From contig JAEWQP010000038.1 in assembly GCA_023399155.1 (NCBI GenBank), forward strand, positions 28,938 through 92,937: a DNA stretch of 64,000 nucleotides, given 5' to 3'. How positions within the stretch are numbered: position 1 is the stretch's first letter; each line of letters opens with the position of its first letter. Shown here one piece after another: positions 1-9,546 of the stretch. Source of the DNA: Verrucomicrobiota bacterium (GTDB lineage Bacteria; Verrucomicrobiota; Verrucomicrobiia; Opitutales; Opitutaceae). Under the pieces are notes generated by a model. That model had not been told where the DNA came from. It made no database searches and saw only the letters and a list, made by a program, of their open reading frames with translations. The position numbers were made by a program, and so were the translations under genes.

Positions 1-3000
1 GAGACCGGTGCCGCCAAAGCGTCGCGTGGTCGAGCTGTCTGCCTGCGTGAATGGCTGAAACAACCGCACCTGGGCCTCGGGAGCGATGCCGATTCCTGTG
101 TCCTGCACCTCGATCCGCACCCAGATGCGCTGATCTCCGGGTGGTTCCTCAGGGAGGCGCGAGGCCCGCACGACCGCTTCACCGCTCTCGGTGAACTTGA
201 TGGCGTTGCCGATAAGATTGAGCAGGACTTGTCGAATCCGGCAGGGATCGCCGTGCACCTGCTCCGGCACGTTCGACGCGATCAGGGAACCGAGCTCGAT
301 TCCCTTGACCGCAGCGCGGGGCGCGAGCAGATCGAGCGATTCCTCGACTGCTTCGCGGAGGGAAAAATCGATCGTTTCAAGCCGAAGCTTTCCCGCCTCG
401 AGCTTCGAGAGATCGAGGACATCGTTGAGGATGTTAAGCAGGCTCTCCGCACTGTGGCGGATGGTATCGGCAAACTCGCGCTGCTCCGGATCCAGCCGGG
501 TGTCGAGCAGCACATTGCTCATGCCGATCACCCCGTTCATCGGGGTGCGGATCTCGTGCGACATCGTCGCCAGAAACTGGCTCTTCGCGCGTGTGGCCTC
601 CTTCGCCTCTTCCACCGAGGCGCGCAGTTGATCGTTGGCGCGATCCAGTTCGCGCGTGCGCTGGCTCACGAGTGATTCGAGGCGGGTATTCTGGACCTTC
701 TCGCGCCGAACAAGCCATCGGCTGGAGGCGAAGAGAATGATCCCGATCCCAAGGGCAAAACCGGAAAAGGCATACCACGTGCGGTACCAGGGTGGCATGA
801 TGGCAAAGCTGAACGTAGTCGGCTCACCGATGGGTCCGGTTGACTCGAGCAGCCTTACCGTCATGCGGTAACTTCCTTCCCTGAGCTGTGTCAGGCTGAT
901 CGTGGAGTCCCGAGTTGGGAGCGACCAGTCATCAGAGTACCCCTCGAGGCTGAATTGATAGGCGGGAGACTGCAGCAACGTGCTTGTGCCGGGGAAGAAA
1001 TGGAAGTTGAGACTGTTGCTTGCATACGGAAGAGAACTCAATGAACCCGCGTCCGGCCGCAGCGGATTGTAGATCTCAAGGTCACGGCGAGCATCGACCA
1101 CCCGCGTCAGTACAGGCTTCAGGTTGGGAACGGGAAGCGGCGGAACCTGCGTGTCGACGTGCAGGAGCGAACGGTTTCCACGCACCCAGATGTTGTAGCC
1201 ATCGATGATGTCGACAACCGGGTAGTTGTCGCGAATGGCACTCAGTGAGGTTAGATCCGCGCGATAGCCATCGCCCTCCGGGAGCAAGCGGTAGACACCG
1301 CGCGTGTGCGGCATCCAGATCACTCCGTTTTCGTCCTGCCGCGGACGGAGGACGAGATAGGACGATCCGTTGACGAGTGCCTCCAGCTCGGGCGCGTCGC
1401 GGAATCGATCCAGTTTCTCGTCAAAATAGAGCCGTTCATGCGCCGCCAGCGTCAAAATGACAGTGCTGCCTATGTGGCCGAGGTTGACCCATACCGTCGA
1501 CCTGAACGGAAACTCATCGAAGACGCGCGCCTGCAGCCGACCGTCACGGAACGTGATTCGCCCGACACGGCGAACACCCAGCTCGCACCAGATCGAGTTC
1601 GGGGCGGCCGAAAGATGCGACGAGGGCATCCCGATGCCCATCTCCCGCGGGGCGACTTCCTGCCAGCGGCCGTCAATACATTGCACCACCGCCAGTTCGT
1701 GCTCGTTGATGAGGATGAATGTTTGCGTGAAGGGATCGCTCGCCGCGATCTGCTTCACGTTCATGTCCTTGATCGGATGTTCCACCGCTCCGGTGGTGTC
1801 GTCGCGGAAAAAGAGTCCTCTGTGGTTACCCAGCAACAACCCGCGGTTTGACGAGGCCGCCGCCCAGATGCCGTCTGGAATTGGAATGGCCCATTCCTCG
1901 TAGTGTGTCGGTTCTCCCGGAGCGCCGGGAACTGGCGCATAGAGTCTCCCCTCGGAGAGGACCAGCTGGCGTCCGGCATGGCCGAGGACGCGCGGCCAGC
2001 GAAGCGTCAGGCCTAGACGGTGGTCAAATACCGTCACGGGAGACCGGTAGAGCACTTTGGCGATTCCTTGCGTTGACGAGATCCACAGAACACCGGGCTC
2101 GCCAATGCAAACATCGCCGATCGCGCCGAACTGCTCCGCCCCGCAGGTCATCACGACCCGACCCTCCGCATTCAGAATATACATACCTCCGGTCTCGAGG
2201 ACGACGGCGAACAGCCCGTCTTCGAGTTGCCGGATCAGTGCGAGACCCGTCACGAGCATCGCATCGATGTCAGTCTGCAACCGGGTGATGGTTTTCCCAT
2301 CGAACAACCCCAGGACGCCTTCCCGGGTCGCCACCAGCACCTGGCTCGCATCCCACGGCGTCGACCGATCGATCGTCGACGAAAGCGCGGGCAGGTTGGG
2401 AAGCGGGACAATCACGCCCTTGGTCTCGTCGAACCGGCGCAATCCCCACAGAAATGACGACACGAATACCTCGTCGCCCAGGGTGAAAACATGGGCCAGT
2501 TCGGGAACAGCGACGAAGGTCGAGTTGCCGGTCGCTATCTCATGGAAGACCAGCCCGGCTTCCCCGGCGAAAACCACGCCACGACGCGTGGGCACAACCC
2601 AAACAAAGGCCGTGTTCGAAACCCAGGCAGGAACATCTGGAGGACGCAATGATTTGGGAAAGACAGACCCGCTCGGAAGGTATTCGATCCTGCCCCAGGT
2701 TCCACTGCCGCCGTAAAAGGTGCAGTTGTCGCGACCACGTGCGATCTGGTTCAGATTCCGGTCGAGATTCCTTTTCTCGAGGATCTCGGACCAGTTCTTC
2801 TCGTCAAACACGACAAACGCGCCTTGCTGGAGAGCCGCCAGACGGCCCAACGGATCGACGCTCAGGATCAATCCCGCCGAGACGTCCCCGATTTCCTCGA
2901 AGGCAAAGGTGCGTGCCAGCGGCAGCCCACGCACGCGTTGGGACGATGACGGTGCGGTTGCGGCAGGTTCAGCTCCAGAAACCGGATACGGCAAGGCCAA

Positions 3001-3075
3001 CAGACCGGCGACCGCGATCACGAAAAGCGATCTGTGACGGCGGCGCCCCGCCCATCCCCTGGAACCGAACAGCAT
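1..3075 (-). CDS. Hybrid-type sensor histidine kinase with Reg_prop/Y_Y_Y sensor (3' end beyond window)
   Basis: The frame stays open from an ATG at 3075 to the window edge, giving 1025 residues with no stop. The N-terminus (LFVIAVAGLLALPYPVSGA) is a signal peptide. Residues about 40-660 are repetitive, propeller-like sequence typical of Reg_prop repeats. A Y_Y_Y-type beta domain follows (YQFSLEGYSDDW), then one membrane span near 768-788 (FSGFALGIGIILFASS). A HisKA domain follows, with the phospho-acceptor His in FLATMSHEIRTPMNGVIG near residue 844. The HATPase domain has its N box (LLNLIGNAIKF), G1 box (DTGIGI) and G2 box (FGGTGL) just before the window edge. Receiver or output domains may lie beyond position 1. 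In this family the periplasmic part senses oligosaccharides. The GH30-GH127-GH51 genes on the same strand just upstream are the obvious candidate regulon, but that is inference. Confidence 0.93.
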   Translation of the reverse strand, partial: MLFGSRGWAGRRRHRSLFVIAVAGLLALPYPVSGAEPAATAPSSSQRVRGLPLARTFAFEEIGDVSAGLILSVDPLGRLAALQQGAFVVFDEKNWSEILEKRNLDRNLNQIARGRDNCTFYGGSGTWGRIEYLPSGSVFPKSLRPPDVPAWVSNTAFVWVVPTRRGVVFAGEAGLVFHEIATGNSTFVAVPELAHVFTLGDEVFVSSFLWGLRRFDETKGVIVPLPNLPALSSTIDRSTPWDASQVLVATREGVLGLFDGKTITRLQTDIDAMLVTGLALIRQLEDGLFAVVLETGGMYILNAEGRVVMTCGAEQFGAIGDVCIGEPGVLWISSTQGIAKVLYRSPVTVFDHRLGLTLRWPRVLGHAGRQLVLSEGRLYAPVPGAPGEPTHYEEWAIPIPDGIWAAASSNRGLLLGNHRGLFFRDDTTGAVEHPIKDMNVKQIAASDPFTQTFILINEHELAVVQCIDGRWQEVAPREMGIGMPSSHLSAAPNSIWCELGVRRVGRITFRDGRLQARVFDEFPFRSTVWVNLGHIGSTVILTLAAHERLYFDEKLDRFRDAPELEALVNGSSYLVLRPRQDENGVIWMPHTRGVYRLLPEGDGYRADLTSLSAIRDNYPVVDIIDGYNIWVRGNRSLLHVDTQVPPLPVPNLKPVLTRVVDARRDLEIYNPLRPDAGSLSSLPYASNSLNFHFFPGTSTLLQSPAYQFSLEGYSDDWSLPTRDSTISLTQLREGSYRMTVRLLESTGPIGEPTTFSFAIMPPWYRTWYAFSGFALGIGIILFASSRWLVRREKVQNTRLESLVSQRTRELDRANDQLRASVEEAKEATRAKSQFLATMSHEIRTPMNGVIGMSNVLLDTRLDPEQREFADTIRHSAESLLNILNDVLDLSKLEAGKLRLETIDFSLREAVEESLDLLAPRAAVKGIELGSLIASNVPEQVHGDPCRIRQVLLNLIGNAIKFTESGEAVVRASRLPEEPPGDQRIWVRIEVQDTGIGIAPEAQVRLFQPFTQADSSTTRRFGGTGL

Positions 3076-3465
3076 CGTATGGGAGAAGGAGCGCACGGCG
3101 CAAAGTCTTGATCGGATAAAACGGGCATCGATTCACGCCAAATCCAGGCTCAGGACACGGATTTGCGGCGAGGAGCTAAGCCCGCCGACAGACAGCCGAC
3201 TAACTCGATCAATTTGCACGACCGGGAGGCCCAGCGACAGGGAGACGAGCGGCGAGCTGTGGGGCGTCGGGAGCCGGACGCCCCTGCCCTTGATCCACTC
3301 TCCCGGCGCAGGATAAGCCCGCTCCGACGATGTCGTCCGGGACGAAGCCGCTGAGGGCAGGTTTCACGACACCGAGTCTGACCCCGGTAGTAAGACGTAT
3401 CAACGCGTCCGCTACCTCGCATGGCTGAAAAAGCCGCCTCCAATCCGACGACATCTCCGGCTGTG
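3076..3465. other. Intergenic region between GH30 and the sensor kinase
   Basis: About 390 bases with no convincing gene. Short open frames here are arginine-rich and lack domain features. It carries the presumed promoter and leader of the sensor kinase gene. A GGTCAGACTCGG-type stretch at 3373-3385 (opposite strand) resembles the dispersed GACCCC repeats found elsewhere in the window. Confidence 0.5.
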
Positions 3466-4959
3466 TCACGAGTCCGAGTTGCTTTTTTTGACCGTTCCGC
3501 CAGCCGCCGGGATGACGAAGGTGCTAAAGGAGTCCGCCGGCAATTGCGCCGAGAAGATACGAGCGCCGACCGCGAAGTTGACGGGCAAAGGCTGCGCGAG
3601 ATCGTTCTGGCAGATCACCACCACCGAGCCGTCACGATTGCGAAACGCGAGTTCGTTCTCATAGCCGGTCCAGCTTTGCGCCTGAATGCGGACCGATCCC
3701 GGTTCAACGAACTGCGTGAGATGGCGAAAGACATAGTACTCGAAGGTGCGGGCGAACGTGCGCTCCGTCATATCGACGGTGACCAACGAATTCTGGCTCC
3801 AGCCCCAGGTGCTCACACCCCCTTCTGGAAGCGCGATGTTCCAGTAGTCATAGACGCTGACACCATGAGACAAGTAGTGGCGAATCAACGACCACGTGTA
3901 TCGGGCATAGCGCCAGTCGTTTCGGCCATCGCCGCATTCCTGCTCCGATTGAACCATCCTGATTTCAGAATGGTCGCGATGCACGAACGGGATCGCGCCC
4001 TTGCCGGCCCACTGGAACGCTGCGCCCTTTATCCAGGGTCGCGCGGCTGGATCCTGATAGACGTCCTCAAACATCGTGGGTGACGGCCGTTCGATCGTGC
4101 CGAGATAGATCTCCACGCCCGAACCCTCGAGAGCCTTGCCCAAGTAGGGGATGAACCGCGCAAGTCCATTCGTCGTCCAGCAGCAGCTCGGAAACGTCTG
4201 CGCTGAATTGAATTCGTTCTGCGGCGTCACAAACGTGATTGGCAGGCCGTGCTTCGCCCACCCGTCCACGAACTTCCGGAAGTACTGCGCGTACGCTTCG
4301 AAATACTTCGGGTCCTGGATGAACATGTCCTCTCCTTCCCGGCCGACCTGATCGGGTCCCAGCCCGTTCGGCGGTTGATCCGGCCGCGGCAGCGCCATCG
4401 CGTAGTGACGATTTCGCTTCATCCACGTGGGCGGCGACCACGGCGATGCCCAGAGCCTCAGGTTCGGCTGGAGCGCTTTCGCTGCGAGCGCGAATGGAAT
4501 CTGCGCCTGCTCGTCACGCGCGAGTGAGAAGTCACTCAACGCGAAGTCGCCATCCGTCTCATCGTACGAGTACCAATCCAGGGCAAAATCGTTCGCGCCG
4601 ATGGGCACGCGGCAGAAGGACAAACCTAGCCCTTCGCCAGGGGCGAATAGTTCGCGCATCACCGTGGCCCGATCCGCTTCGGAAAGCGCGCTGAGCGCAG
4701 ACCAGCCCAGCTCGCTGAAGCAGGCGCCGAATCCCTCGATGGTCTGATAGGTGGTCTCCACGTTGACGGAAAAGTTGGCCTCCTTCCCAATTCCAACGTT
4801 ACCGACCACCACCTCGGCGGAACGATCCTGCCAAGGCGCAGCGGCGGTCGTGGCGATCCAGCGTGTACCTTGCTCCGAGGGCGGGGATCCCGCGCCTGTT
4901 CCACCCGCGCCGAGAAGAGCAACCACACAAGCCATGCATCTGCGGAGGTTAAGCATCAT
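3466..4959 (-). CDS. GH30-family glycoside hydrolase (secreted)
   Basis: The product (497 aa from the ATG at 4959) starts MMLNLRRCMACVVALLGAG, a signal peptide. The TIM-barrel carries GH30 hallmarks: TIEGFGACFSELGW at the start of the domain, SPWSPPTWMK, the acid/base Glu in VTPQNEF (about residue 249) and the nucleophile Glu in MVQSEQECGDG (about residue 339). The C-terminal beta-sandwich ends FSTFVIP. GH30 enzymes cleave beta-linked glucans, xylans or related glycans; subfamily cannot be fixed by eye. The frame continues upstream to 5169, but that extension overlaps a decayed GH51 fragment and precedes the signal peptide, so I place the start at 4959 or 4956. No strong Shine-Dalgarno is visible. 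It lies downstream of GH127 and GH51 on the same strand, which suggests a common arabinoxylan-processing role. Confidence 0.9.
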   Translation of the reverse strand: MMLNLRRCMACVVALLGAGGTGAGSPPSEQGTRWIATTAAAPWQDRSAEVVVGNVGIGKEANFSVNVETTYQTIEGFGACFSELGWSALSALSEADRATVMRELFAPGEGLGLSFCRVPIGANDFALDWYSYDETDGDFALSDFSLARDEQAQIPFALAAKALQPNLRLWASPWSPPTWMKRNRHYAMALPRPDQPPNGLGPDQVGREGEDMFIQDPKYFEAYAQYFRKFVDGWAKHGLPITFVTPQNEFNSAQTFPSCCWTTNGLARFIPYLGKALEGSGVEIYLGTIERPSPTMFEDVYQDPAARPWIKGAAFQWAGKGAIPFVHRDHSEIRMVQSEQECGDGRNDWRYARYTWSLIRHYLSHGVSVYDYWNIALPEGGVSTWGWSQNSLVTVDMTERTFARTFEYYVFRHLTQFVEPGSVRIQAQSWTGYENELAFRNRDGSVVVICQNDLAQPLPVNFAVGARIFSAQLPADSFSTFVIPAAGGTVKKSNSDS

Positions 4960-5034
4960 GAGGTGTTTCGAAAAAATGAAGGGGACGGTGATCGCTGTTA
5001 CAGCGGCTTCAGAAAAGTCATGGCCGCTCGCATG

Positions 5035-5111
5035 CATCGACGACCGGCACCAGCGGGTCGGTGAAATCGAAGGCGGGAGCCGAGAGAGCGACGGGCAGCA
5101 CGTGGGGTTGA
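5035..5111 (-). pseudogene. Decayed fragment of a second GH51 arabinofuranosidase gene
   Basis: These 77 bases align without gaps to 7955-8031 inside the intact GH51 gene, with about 69 identical positions. Read on the minus strand it encodes QPHVLPVALSAPAFDFTDP, against QPHVLPATLSAPAFDSTDP in the intact enzyme. Nothing else of the gene is left around it. It lies just upstream of the GH30 start, so it is probably the remnant of a duplicated or exchanged GH51 gene once located here. The match explains the odd N-terminal extension of the GH30 reading frame. Confidence 0.8.
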
Positions 5112-5198
5112 GCCGAAGATCAGCAATGGGAAAAGACCTGTTCCTCGCGTTATCGTCAGGCAAAAGCAACTACGCCCGCCAGCGCCGTCCGGCGCAAC

Positions 5199-7547
5199 TC
5201 ACTCTCGCACGAGCGCCAGGCCAAAGACGGTTGCGGTTGAGGCGTCCCAGGTGTCGTCGGCTTCGATGCGGACGCTGACCGATTCGCGGCCCGCGAGCAG
5301 ATCCTCGGGCAATGACAGACGGTGGATATAGAGCGTCCCGGCATGTTCGGCCGGAGGCACCGGACCGGAAAACGTACGTCCGTTGACGATGATCGAGTAC
5401 TTGAGCGTGAGGCTGCGGCCGTCGAGGGCACAGACGAGGGAAAGCGGCCCGTTCGCGCCGCCCTTCTGCAGCTCGTAGCCAAATCCTTTGTGATGGAGCG
5501 CGTATCGCCAGGTCCGACCTCCGAGCGATCCGGAGAAGTTTGGGTCGCCGACGTAGCCATGCGCGGCCTCGTCACCGGGTTCGCCCACCTGGACGTGATC
5601 AATGGCGTGCGCCAGTACCGCGGCCCACGACTTTTCGGTGGCGGTGGCCAGGTCTTGGCGTTGCTGCCAGCTGCTCGGAGTCTGCAGGCGCCAGTACACG
5701 GCGGAGCGTTCGTGGTGCACGCTGGCGAAGGGCACGAGCGTCACGTCCTGCGGTCGCGCGAGGCCCCGCGTGCGAAAGACCAGCGGGGAACGGGAGACGA
5801 GTTCGACCTGGCGAAGCCAGTCGGCGTCGTCGGTGACGAACGCGGGCGCGGCCGGGTGCGGGACGTTGACCCGGTCGCGCTGGTCGGGAGTATACGAGCT
5901 TGGGAGATCGACGACGCCGAGCTTGCCGGCGAGGACGATCGGCCCGTACAGGATGGCCGCGATGTCCGGGCTGCCGGGCAGGCTTTCGGTGCGCAGCTTC
6001 ATCGGCAGGCGAATCTCCACGCGATCACCCTCACGCCAGCTGCGCTGCAGCTCCAGGTAAGACCCCGGCGAGCTGGTGGCCGCGACAGCCTCGCCGTTGA
6101 TCGTCACGCCGAGCGGACCTGCGGCCCAAGCCGGATGGCGGACCCTCAAAGCGAAGGCGGCAGGCTGGGCGCTGTGCACGGTGAGGCGCGTGACGTCTTC
6201 TTCGGGAAAAGTCGTCTCCTGCACCAGCCTTACGGCGCGCTCACGCCAGTGCAGCGTCGCGGGAATGAAAAGGTTGACGAACAAACCCGCGGCGTCCCGG
6301 GCGAAGATCGTGTCCGCATACTTCGCGTGGTTTTCCATGCCGGTGCCCACGCAGCACCAGAACGAATTCTCCGGGGTGGAGTAGGTTTTGGAATGCCCCG
6401 GTTCCAGTGCCATCAGGTAAACGAACGTCCCCAGCGCCGGATCCTGCGAGGCGAGGATGTGGTTGTAGAGCGCCCGCTCGTAGAAATCCATGCGGGCGGC
6501 GTCCGGTTGCCAGGCAAACAGATGCCGGGTCAGTTTGAGCATGTTGTAGGTGTTGCAGGTCTCGGCGGTTTCCGGACTTAGGTGTCGCGCGAAATCGTCG
6601 ACCGGGAAGAAAAACTCACGTTCGCCGTGCCCGCCGATGACGTATGAGCGGTGCAGGGCGACCCGCTCCCAAAACGTTTCGGCGATCCGCCGGTAGCGCG
6701 GTTCGCCGGTGAGTTCATACTCGCGGGCCGCCGCGATGGCTTTCGGCACCTGCGTGTTGGCGTGGATATTGTCGAGTTGGTCGACGCCGCGGGCGAGCGG
6801 ATCGAAGATGGCGTCCTGGTCGAAGGCCTGGGCGAGGCGCAGGTGCCGCTTGTCATGGGTTACCGCATACAAATTCGCCAGCGCCTCTCCGATGCCGCCG
6901 AATTCCGTGCGCAGGGTCGCCTGCATCTGTTCGCGGCTCAAGCCGTCGACCCGCCCGCCGATCCAGCCGGCCATCTGCGTGGCCACCTCCAGGGCTTGGG
7001 CGCTGCCGGCGAGCTCGTGGGCGTCGACCAGGCCGGCGAGCAGTTTGTGCAAGGTGTACCACGGCGCCCAGACGTTTTCCCCCTTCTCCAGGCGGTCGAA
7101 GAACAACTCCGGGAAAGCCGACAGGTAACCGGCAGGGTAGCCGGCGCTCGGCGCCGCGGCCTGGCATTGCGCCAGCGCCGCGACGATTGTGTCGACGCGC
7201 TGACGGAACGCCTCGTCACCGGTGCTTCGATACATCAGCGCGCACGCGGTGAGGTAATGGCCGAGCGTGTGGCCGCGCAGTTCCACCGTCGGCGCTTCCC
7301 AGCCGCCGTAAGGAGCGGCGTCCGACGGCAACCGATAGTTCAGGCGAAAGGTGTGTAGCAGCCGGTCAGGCTCGAGCGACAACAGGTACGTGCGGTCGCG
7401 CTGCTGCGCCTCGCGGAACGGGCCGGGCCCGAGGGTGACGTCCGCCAGGTCGAACAGCGTGACTGGGGCGGGCGCGGCGGCGCGGGCGGTGAGGACGAGG
7501 GCCAGGGCCAGGGCGGTGGAAGGGAACCAAATAACGAAGCGGGGCAT
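5199..7547 (-). CDS. GH127 (DUF1680) beta-L-arabinofuranosidase-like protein, secreted
   Basis: This 782-aa protein begins with a signal peptide (MPRFVIWFPSTALALALVLTARA). The (alpha/alpha)6-barrel has the GH127 signature. Glu329 and Cys331 in ETCNTYNMLKL and the Cys398-Cys399 pair in FWCCVGTGMENHAKY match the Glu-Cys-Cys-Cys zinc site and cysteine nucleophile described for Bifidobacterium HypBA1. The C-terminal part (from about 640) resembles the DUF4986 beta-domain often fused to GH127. The family removes beta-L-arabinofuranosyl residues from plant glycans or glycoproteins. It lies between GH51 and GH30 on the same strand (141 bases after GH51), consistent with a shared transcript. The signal peptide indicates export. 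Confidence 0.93.
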   Translation of the reverse strand: MPRFVIWFPSTALALALVLTARAAAPAPVTLFDLADVTLGPGPFREAQQRDRTYLLSLEPDRLLHTFRLNYRLPSDAAPYGGWEAPTVELRGHTLGHYLTACALMYRSTGDEAFRQRVDTIVAALAQCQAAAPSAGYPAGYLSAFPELFFDRLEKGENVWAPWYTLHKLLAGLVDAHELAGSAQALEVATQMAGWIGGRVDGLSREQMQATLRTEFGGIGEALANLYAVTHDKRHLRLAQAFDQDAIFDPLARGVDQLDNIHANTQVPKAIAAAREYELTGEPRYRRIAETFWERVALHRSYVIGGHGEREFFFPVDDFARHLSPETAETCNTYNMLKLTRHLFAWQPDAARMDFYERALYNHILASQDPALGTFVYLMALEPGHSKTYSTPENSFWCCVGTGMENHAKYADTIFARDAAGLFVNLFIPATLHWRERAVRLVQETTFPEEDVTRLTVHSAQPAAFALRVRHPAWAAGPLGVTINGEAVAATSSPGSYLELQRSWREGDRVEIRLPMKLRTESLPGSPDIAAILYGPIVLAGKLGVVDLPSSYTPDQRDRVNVPHPAAPAFVTDDADWLRQVELVSRSPLVFRTRGLARPQDVTLVPFASVHHERSAVYWRLQTPSSWQQRQDLATATEKSWAAVLAHAIDHVQVGEPGDEAAHGYVGDPNFSGSLGGRTWRYALHHKGFGYELQKGGANGPLSLVCALDGRSLTLKYSIIVNGRTFSGPVPPAEHAGTLYIHRLSLPEDLLAGRESVSVRIEADDTWDASTATVFGLALVRE

Positions 7548-7688
7548 GGTCGATTGGGGTAAACGAGAATTGAGGCGGCAGTCGCAATCGCGACGACGAC
7601 TTCTGCAGGGAAGCTGCCGGCAGGGTTAGGTCGAACGGGGAGGCGAAGGGACGGGCTGGGCGCGAGGCATCCCGCAACGAGGGCGGTG

Positions 7689-9254
7689 TTAACGAGTGAG
7701 GGAGACGATCAGGAGCGTGTGCGCGGGTACAGTGACGCGACCGCCGCGGATCGAGATGTCGCGCGTCACGGGAACGACGCGGTCGGGGGTGGCGATATCG
7801 TTGAAGGCATCAGGAGAGTCGCCGGACAGGAACGTGGCGGTTGCCGTCCGGTCGATCGCACCGAGCCCGAGGTCGCACTCGACGGCGTCCGTGGCGTGTT
7901 TGTTGACGAGAGCGATCGTGAAGCGGGTCTTGTCGGCGTTGGCGGTCACGATGCCATCGACGACCGGCACCTGTGGATCGGTGGAATCGAACGCGGGAGC
8001 CGAGAGCGTGGCGGGCAGCACGTGGGGTTGAAGAAGACTCGCGTAGAGCTGAAGCACATGGAACGTCGTGCGTTTCACGATACCGCCTGGATGAACGAAA
8101 AGCGGTCCGCGCGCGTTCACCACGGGCGCCATGCAGGCCATGACGACGTGTTGGCTGTTGCGCAGGCACGAATTCAGAAAGCAGGCGGAGAACAGCGCGT
8201 CGGCCATGGTGTAGGTGGCGTTGAGGTCGTTCTTGTCGCGCGCGGCGACGTCCTGGCCGTGAACGCGGTCGCCCTGCCCGGGGTGGTGCCAGCCGCGGAG
8301 GTTCCACTCGTCGAAGGCGATCTTGATGCGGTTCTCGAAGCCCGTGCTCTTGAGGATTTCGATCGTCTGCCGGATTTGTTTCTCGGGTGCAGTAGTGAGG
8401 CGCATGCAGGCGGCGTAGTCGAGCGGGTTGTTTTCGCGCCAGAGCGGGTCCCAATAGCCGTGGATGGATACAAAGCTGAGATGTTCGCCGGCGCGCTCGA
8501 GAAGCGGGACGGTCCATTTCGGATCGGGGAGCGCGGCGGCAAAAAGCTGGATGGAGGGATCGACGTTGAACATGAGCTTCGCGGATTCGCGAACGAAGTA
8601 CCCCCACTCGTCCACCGTCTTGGCGCCCATTTCCCAGGAGCCGTAATTTTCGTTGCCGATGCTCCAGTATTTGACGCGGTACGGTTCGGGGTGGCCGTTG
8701 GCGATGCGGAGCCTGGCGAACCGGCCCATCGTCTCCAGATTACAGTACTCGACCCAGTCGCTCATTTCCTCCGGCGTGCCCGTTCCCGCGTTGGTGCAGA
8801 TGAATGGCTCGGCGCCGATCAGCCGGCACCAGGCGATGAATTCGTCGGTGCCGAACGTATTCGGATCTTCAACATGCCACGCCTTGTCGTAGTCGGGTGT
8901 GCGCGTGGGGCCCACGCCGTTCAACCAGTGATAGGAGGAGACAAAACATCCGCCCGGCCAGCGCACGACCGGCACGTTGAGCTCGCGCAGCGCGGCAATG
9001 ACGTCCGTGCGAAATCCACGCGCATCGGCCAGCGGCGAGCCCGGTTCGAAAATGCCGCCGTAAATCTGGCGGTGGAAGTGCTCGATGAATTGGCCAAAAA
9101 TCTTCCGATCATAAGCCTGACCGGCCGACGTGAGTTCTATTTGCAGCGCCGCCTGGGGGGCAGGTGGCGCCGCCTCGATGCAGGGCAACAGCAGAACGGA
9201 CAGAAGGAAAAAACCGAGCGCGGAGTAGCGGAATCTTTGGGGCTTCATCTTCAT
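7689..9254 (-). CDS. GH51 alpha-L-arabinofuranosidase, secreted
   Basis: The product is 521 aa from the ATG at 9254 (9248 is an alternative). MKMKPQRFRYSALGFFLLSV is a signal peptide, so this GH51 is exported; many family members are cytoplasmic. The N-terminal motif GQFIEHFHRQIYGGIFE, the acid/base Glu in YWSIGNENYG (about residue 202) and the nucleophile Glu in IAFDEWNLRG (about residue 316) are all present. The C-terminal beta-sandwich runs to the stop (LLIVSLTR). It releases terminal alpha-L-arabinose from arabinan or arabinoxylan. It is the first gene of the GH51-GH127-GH30 series. The frame opens further upstream to 9344, but those residues precede the signal peptide. A 77-bp stretch of this gene has a degenerate copy at 5035-5111. 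Confidence 0.94.
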   Translation of the reverse strand: MKMKPQRFRYSALGFFLLSVLLLPCIEAAPPAPQAALQIELTSAGQAYDRKIFGQFIEHFHRQIYGGIFEPGSPLADARGFRTDVIAALRELNVPVVRWPGGCFVSSYHWLNGVGPTRTPDYDKAWHVEDPNTFGTDEFIAWCRLIGAEPFICTNAGTGTPEEMSDWVEYCNLETMGRFARLRIANGHPEPYRVKYWSIGNENYGSWEMGAKTVDEWGYFVRESAKLMFNVDPSIQLFAAALPDPKWTVPLLERAGEHLSFVSIHGYWDPLWRENNPLDYAACMRLTTAPEKQIRQTIEILKSTGFENRIKIAFDEWNLRGWHHPGQGDRVHGQDVAARDKNDLNATYTMADALFSACFLNSCLRNSQHVVMACMAPVVNARGPLFVHPGGIVKRTTFHVLQLYASLLQPHVLPATLSAPAFDSTDPQVPVVDGIVTANADKTRFTIALVNKHATDAVECDLGLGAIDRTATATFLSGDSPDAFNDIATPDRVVPVTRDISIRGGRVTVPAHTLLIVSLTR

Positions 9255-9546
9255 GGGCAAATCTGGAGGGGTGGAAACGTATGTACCGTCACCATCCCCA
9301 GGGGCCCAGCAGTTCATTCGGTACGCCTTTTTCCAGTGTGCCATGATGGGTCTTCTTCTTCAGGCGCTGGCTTCGTCGGGAGCCTGCCGGGGATGCAGGT
9401 GAGGGTTGAAGCGAAGGGGGTCTGACTTGATGGCCCATCGATTCGCCCGAGTCAGGCCGGCATCCGGTCGAACCGTATAACTTCTCTGCGCACCTCGGGT
9501 CTCGCAGACCAAGCACTCACCGGCCAGACTCGCCTATCGTTTCCCA
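9255..9546. promoter_or_regulatory. Divergent control region between GH51 and serine hydrolase genes
   Basis: The 292 bases separate divergently transcribed genes, so both promoters must lie here. I see no confident -35/-10 pair. A GGGGGTCTGACTTGATGG stretch at 9416-9433 resembles the dispersed TGACCCC repeat family. Confidence 0.45.

Noticed and set aside
5322..6581. 419-codon open frame on the plus strand
   Set aside because: Antisense shadow of GH127.
7686..9425. 579-codon open frame on the plus strand
   Set aside because: It is the antisense shadow of GH51; its composition follows the reverse complement of a high-GC gene and has no domain.
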